From: Renibacterium sp043789415
GTDB taxonomy: Bacteria; Actinomycetota; Actinomycetes; Actinomycetales; Micrococcaceae
Assembly (NCBI RefSeq): GCF_043789415.1
Contig: NZ_JBDLLW010000002.1
Span: 124,001 to 188,000 of the forward strand
DNA length: 64,000 nt
Direction of reading: 5' to 3'
Both the position numbers and the translations under genes were made by a program. Shown in pieces: positions 63,697 through 64,000 of the stretch (position 1 is its first letter; the number at the start of each line of letters is the position of its first letter). Below the pieces are notes generated by a model. The model worked only from the letters and a program-made list of their open reading frames with translations, made no database searches and was not told the DNA's origin.

Positions 63697-64000
63697 AGCT
63701 GCGGAAATTGACCGGTATGGCTCTGCTGATCGTGCTGGTCCTTGCCCCGCAGCGGCCTAGCAAACGGCACCTTAGTGCCCAGCACTTGATCGACGACGTC
63801 GCGAGCCACCTGCTGAGCCGTCAGGCCGACCCGTTCCAGCACCTGGTTGCGGCTGCCGTGCGCCAGGAACTCCACCGGCAAGCCGACCTCGTTGAGCGCG
63901 GTGTCCACCCCGGCAGCGCGCATCTCCTGCCTGATCCTCGATCCGACACCGCCCGCGCGGACGCCGTCCTCGATCACAATCACAATCCGGTGTTTGGCCG
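63693..64000 (-). CDS. dxs: 1-deoxy-D-xylulose-5-phosphate synthase, partial (C-terminus only)
   Basis: Only the last 102 codons are in the window; the frame is open to the right edge. It reads KHRIVIVIEDGVRAGGVGSR, the conserved DXS/transketolase C-terminal domain, then LNEVGLPVEFLAHGSRNQVLERVGLTAQQVARDV and a tail ending GQFPQL. DXS joins pyruvate and glyceraldehyde 3-phosphate in the non-mevalonate isoprenoid pathway. The transketolase-like N-terminal domains are outside. Confidence 0.93.
   Translation of the reverse strand, partial: AKHRIVIVIEDGVRAGGVGSRIRQEMRAAGVDTALNEVGLPVEFLAHGSRNQVLERVGLTAQQVARDVVDQVLGTKVPFARPLRGKDQHDQQSHTGQFPQL

Overview
The window is chromosomal DNA of a high-GC Gram-positive bacterium, most likely a member of the Micrococcaceae (Arthrobacter, Renibacterium or Psychromicrobium type). 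The evidence is the gene order def-fmt-rsmB-rpe-[FMN riboswitch]-ribM-ribDEBAH-hisEGF and hisI-trpE-(two membrane proteins)-trpCBA-lgt-gltB, the actinobacterial families TIGR03085, HGxxPAAW, DUF3000 and DUF6421, and frequent GTG starts. I cannot name the species. One gene is cut at each edge: gltB on the left and dxs on the right.

Layout. 1-23 kb is a conserved housekeeping block, almost all on the minus strand: glutamate synthase, Lgt, tryptophan, histidine and riboflavin synthesis, then peptide deformylase, formyltransferase and an rRNA methyltransferase. An FMN riboswitch leads the riboflavin operon. 23-28.9 kb holds a RecB-like nuclease, a membrane protein, a divergent MFS/TetR pair with two clear operators, four tRNA genes and a Gdx guanidinium exporter under a guanidine-III riboswitch. 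28.9-34.6 kb holds small conserved genes: an MT0933-like protein, ZapE, a rhodanese with SufE, an alpha/beta hydrolase and MsrB.

34.6-43.4 kb is a catabolic cluster around a large LuxR-type ATPase regulator: a GMC alcohol oxidoreductase with a catalase-like protein on one side, and an aldehyde dehydrogenase, a dihydroxybenzoate-decarboxylase-like amidohydrolase and a Rossmann reductase on the other. The chemistry fits alcohol to aldehyde to acid to decarboxylated product.

43.4-50.3 kb is an accessory region of secreted proteins, visibly AT-richer in parts: a small two-cysteine protein, a Tat-exported clan GH-A glycosidase, an alpha/beta hydrolase, a trypsin-like protease, an IS3-family remnant, a cholera-toxin-A-like ADP-ribosyltransferase joined to a probable beta-trefoil lectin domain, and a peptidoglycan amidase separated from its Tat signal by one in-frame stop codon. 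The ADP-ribosyltransferase, with a cysteine loop resembling the one proteolytically nicked in cholera toxin A and a trypsin-like protease gene just upstream, is the most exciting candidate in the window.

50.6-64 kb returns to core genes: DUF6421, an SDR, threonine aldolase, DUF3000, RNase D, the two-gene beta-oxidation operon (thiolase and multifunctional enzyme), a CitA/CitB-type two-component system, an aldo/keto reductase, DUF402 and dxs.
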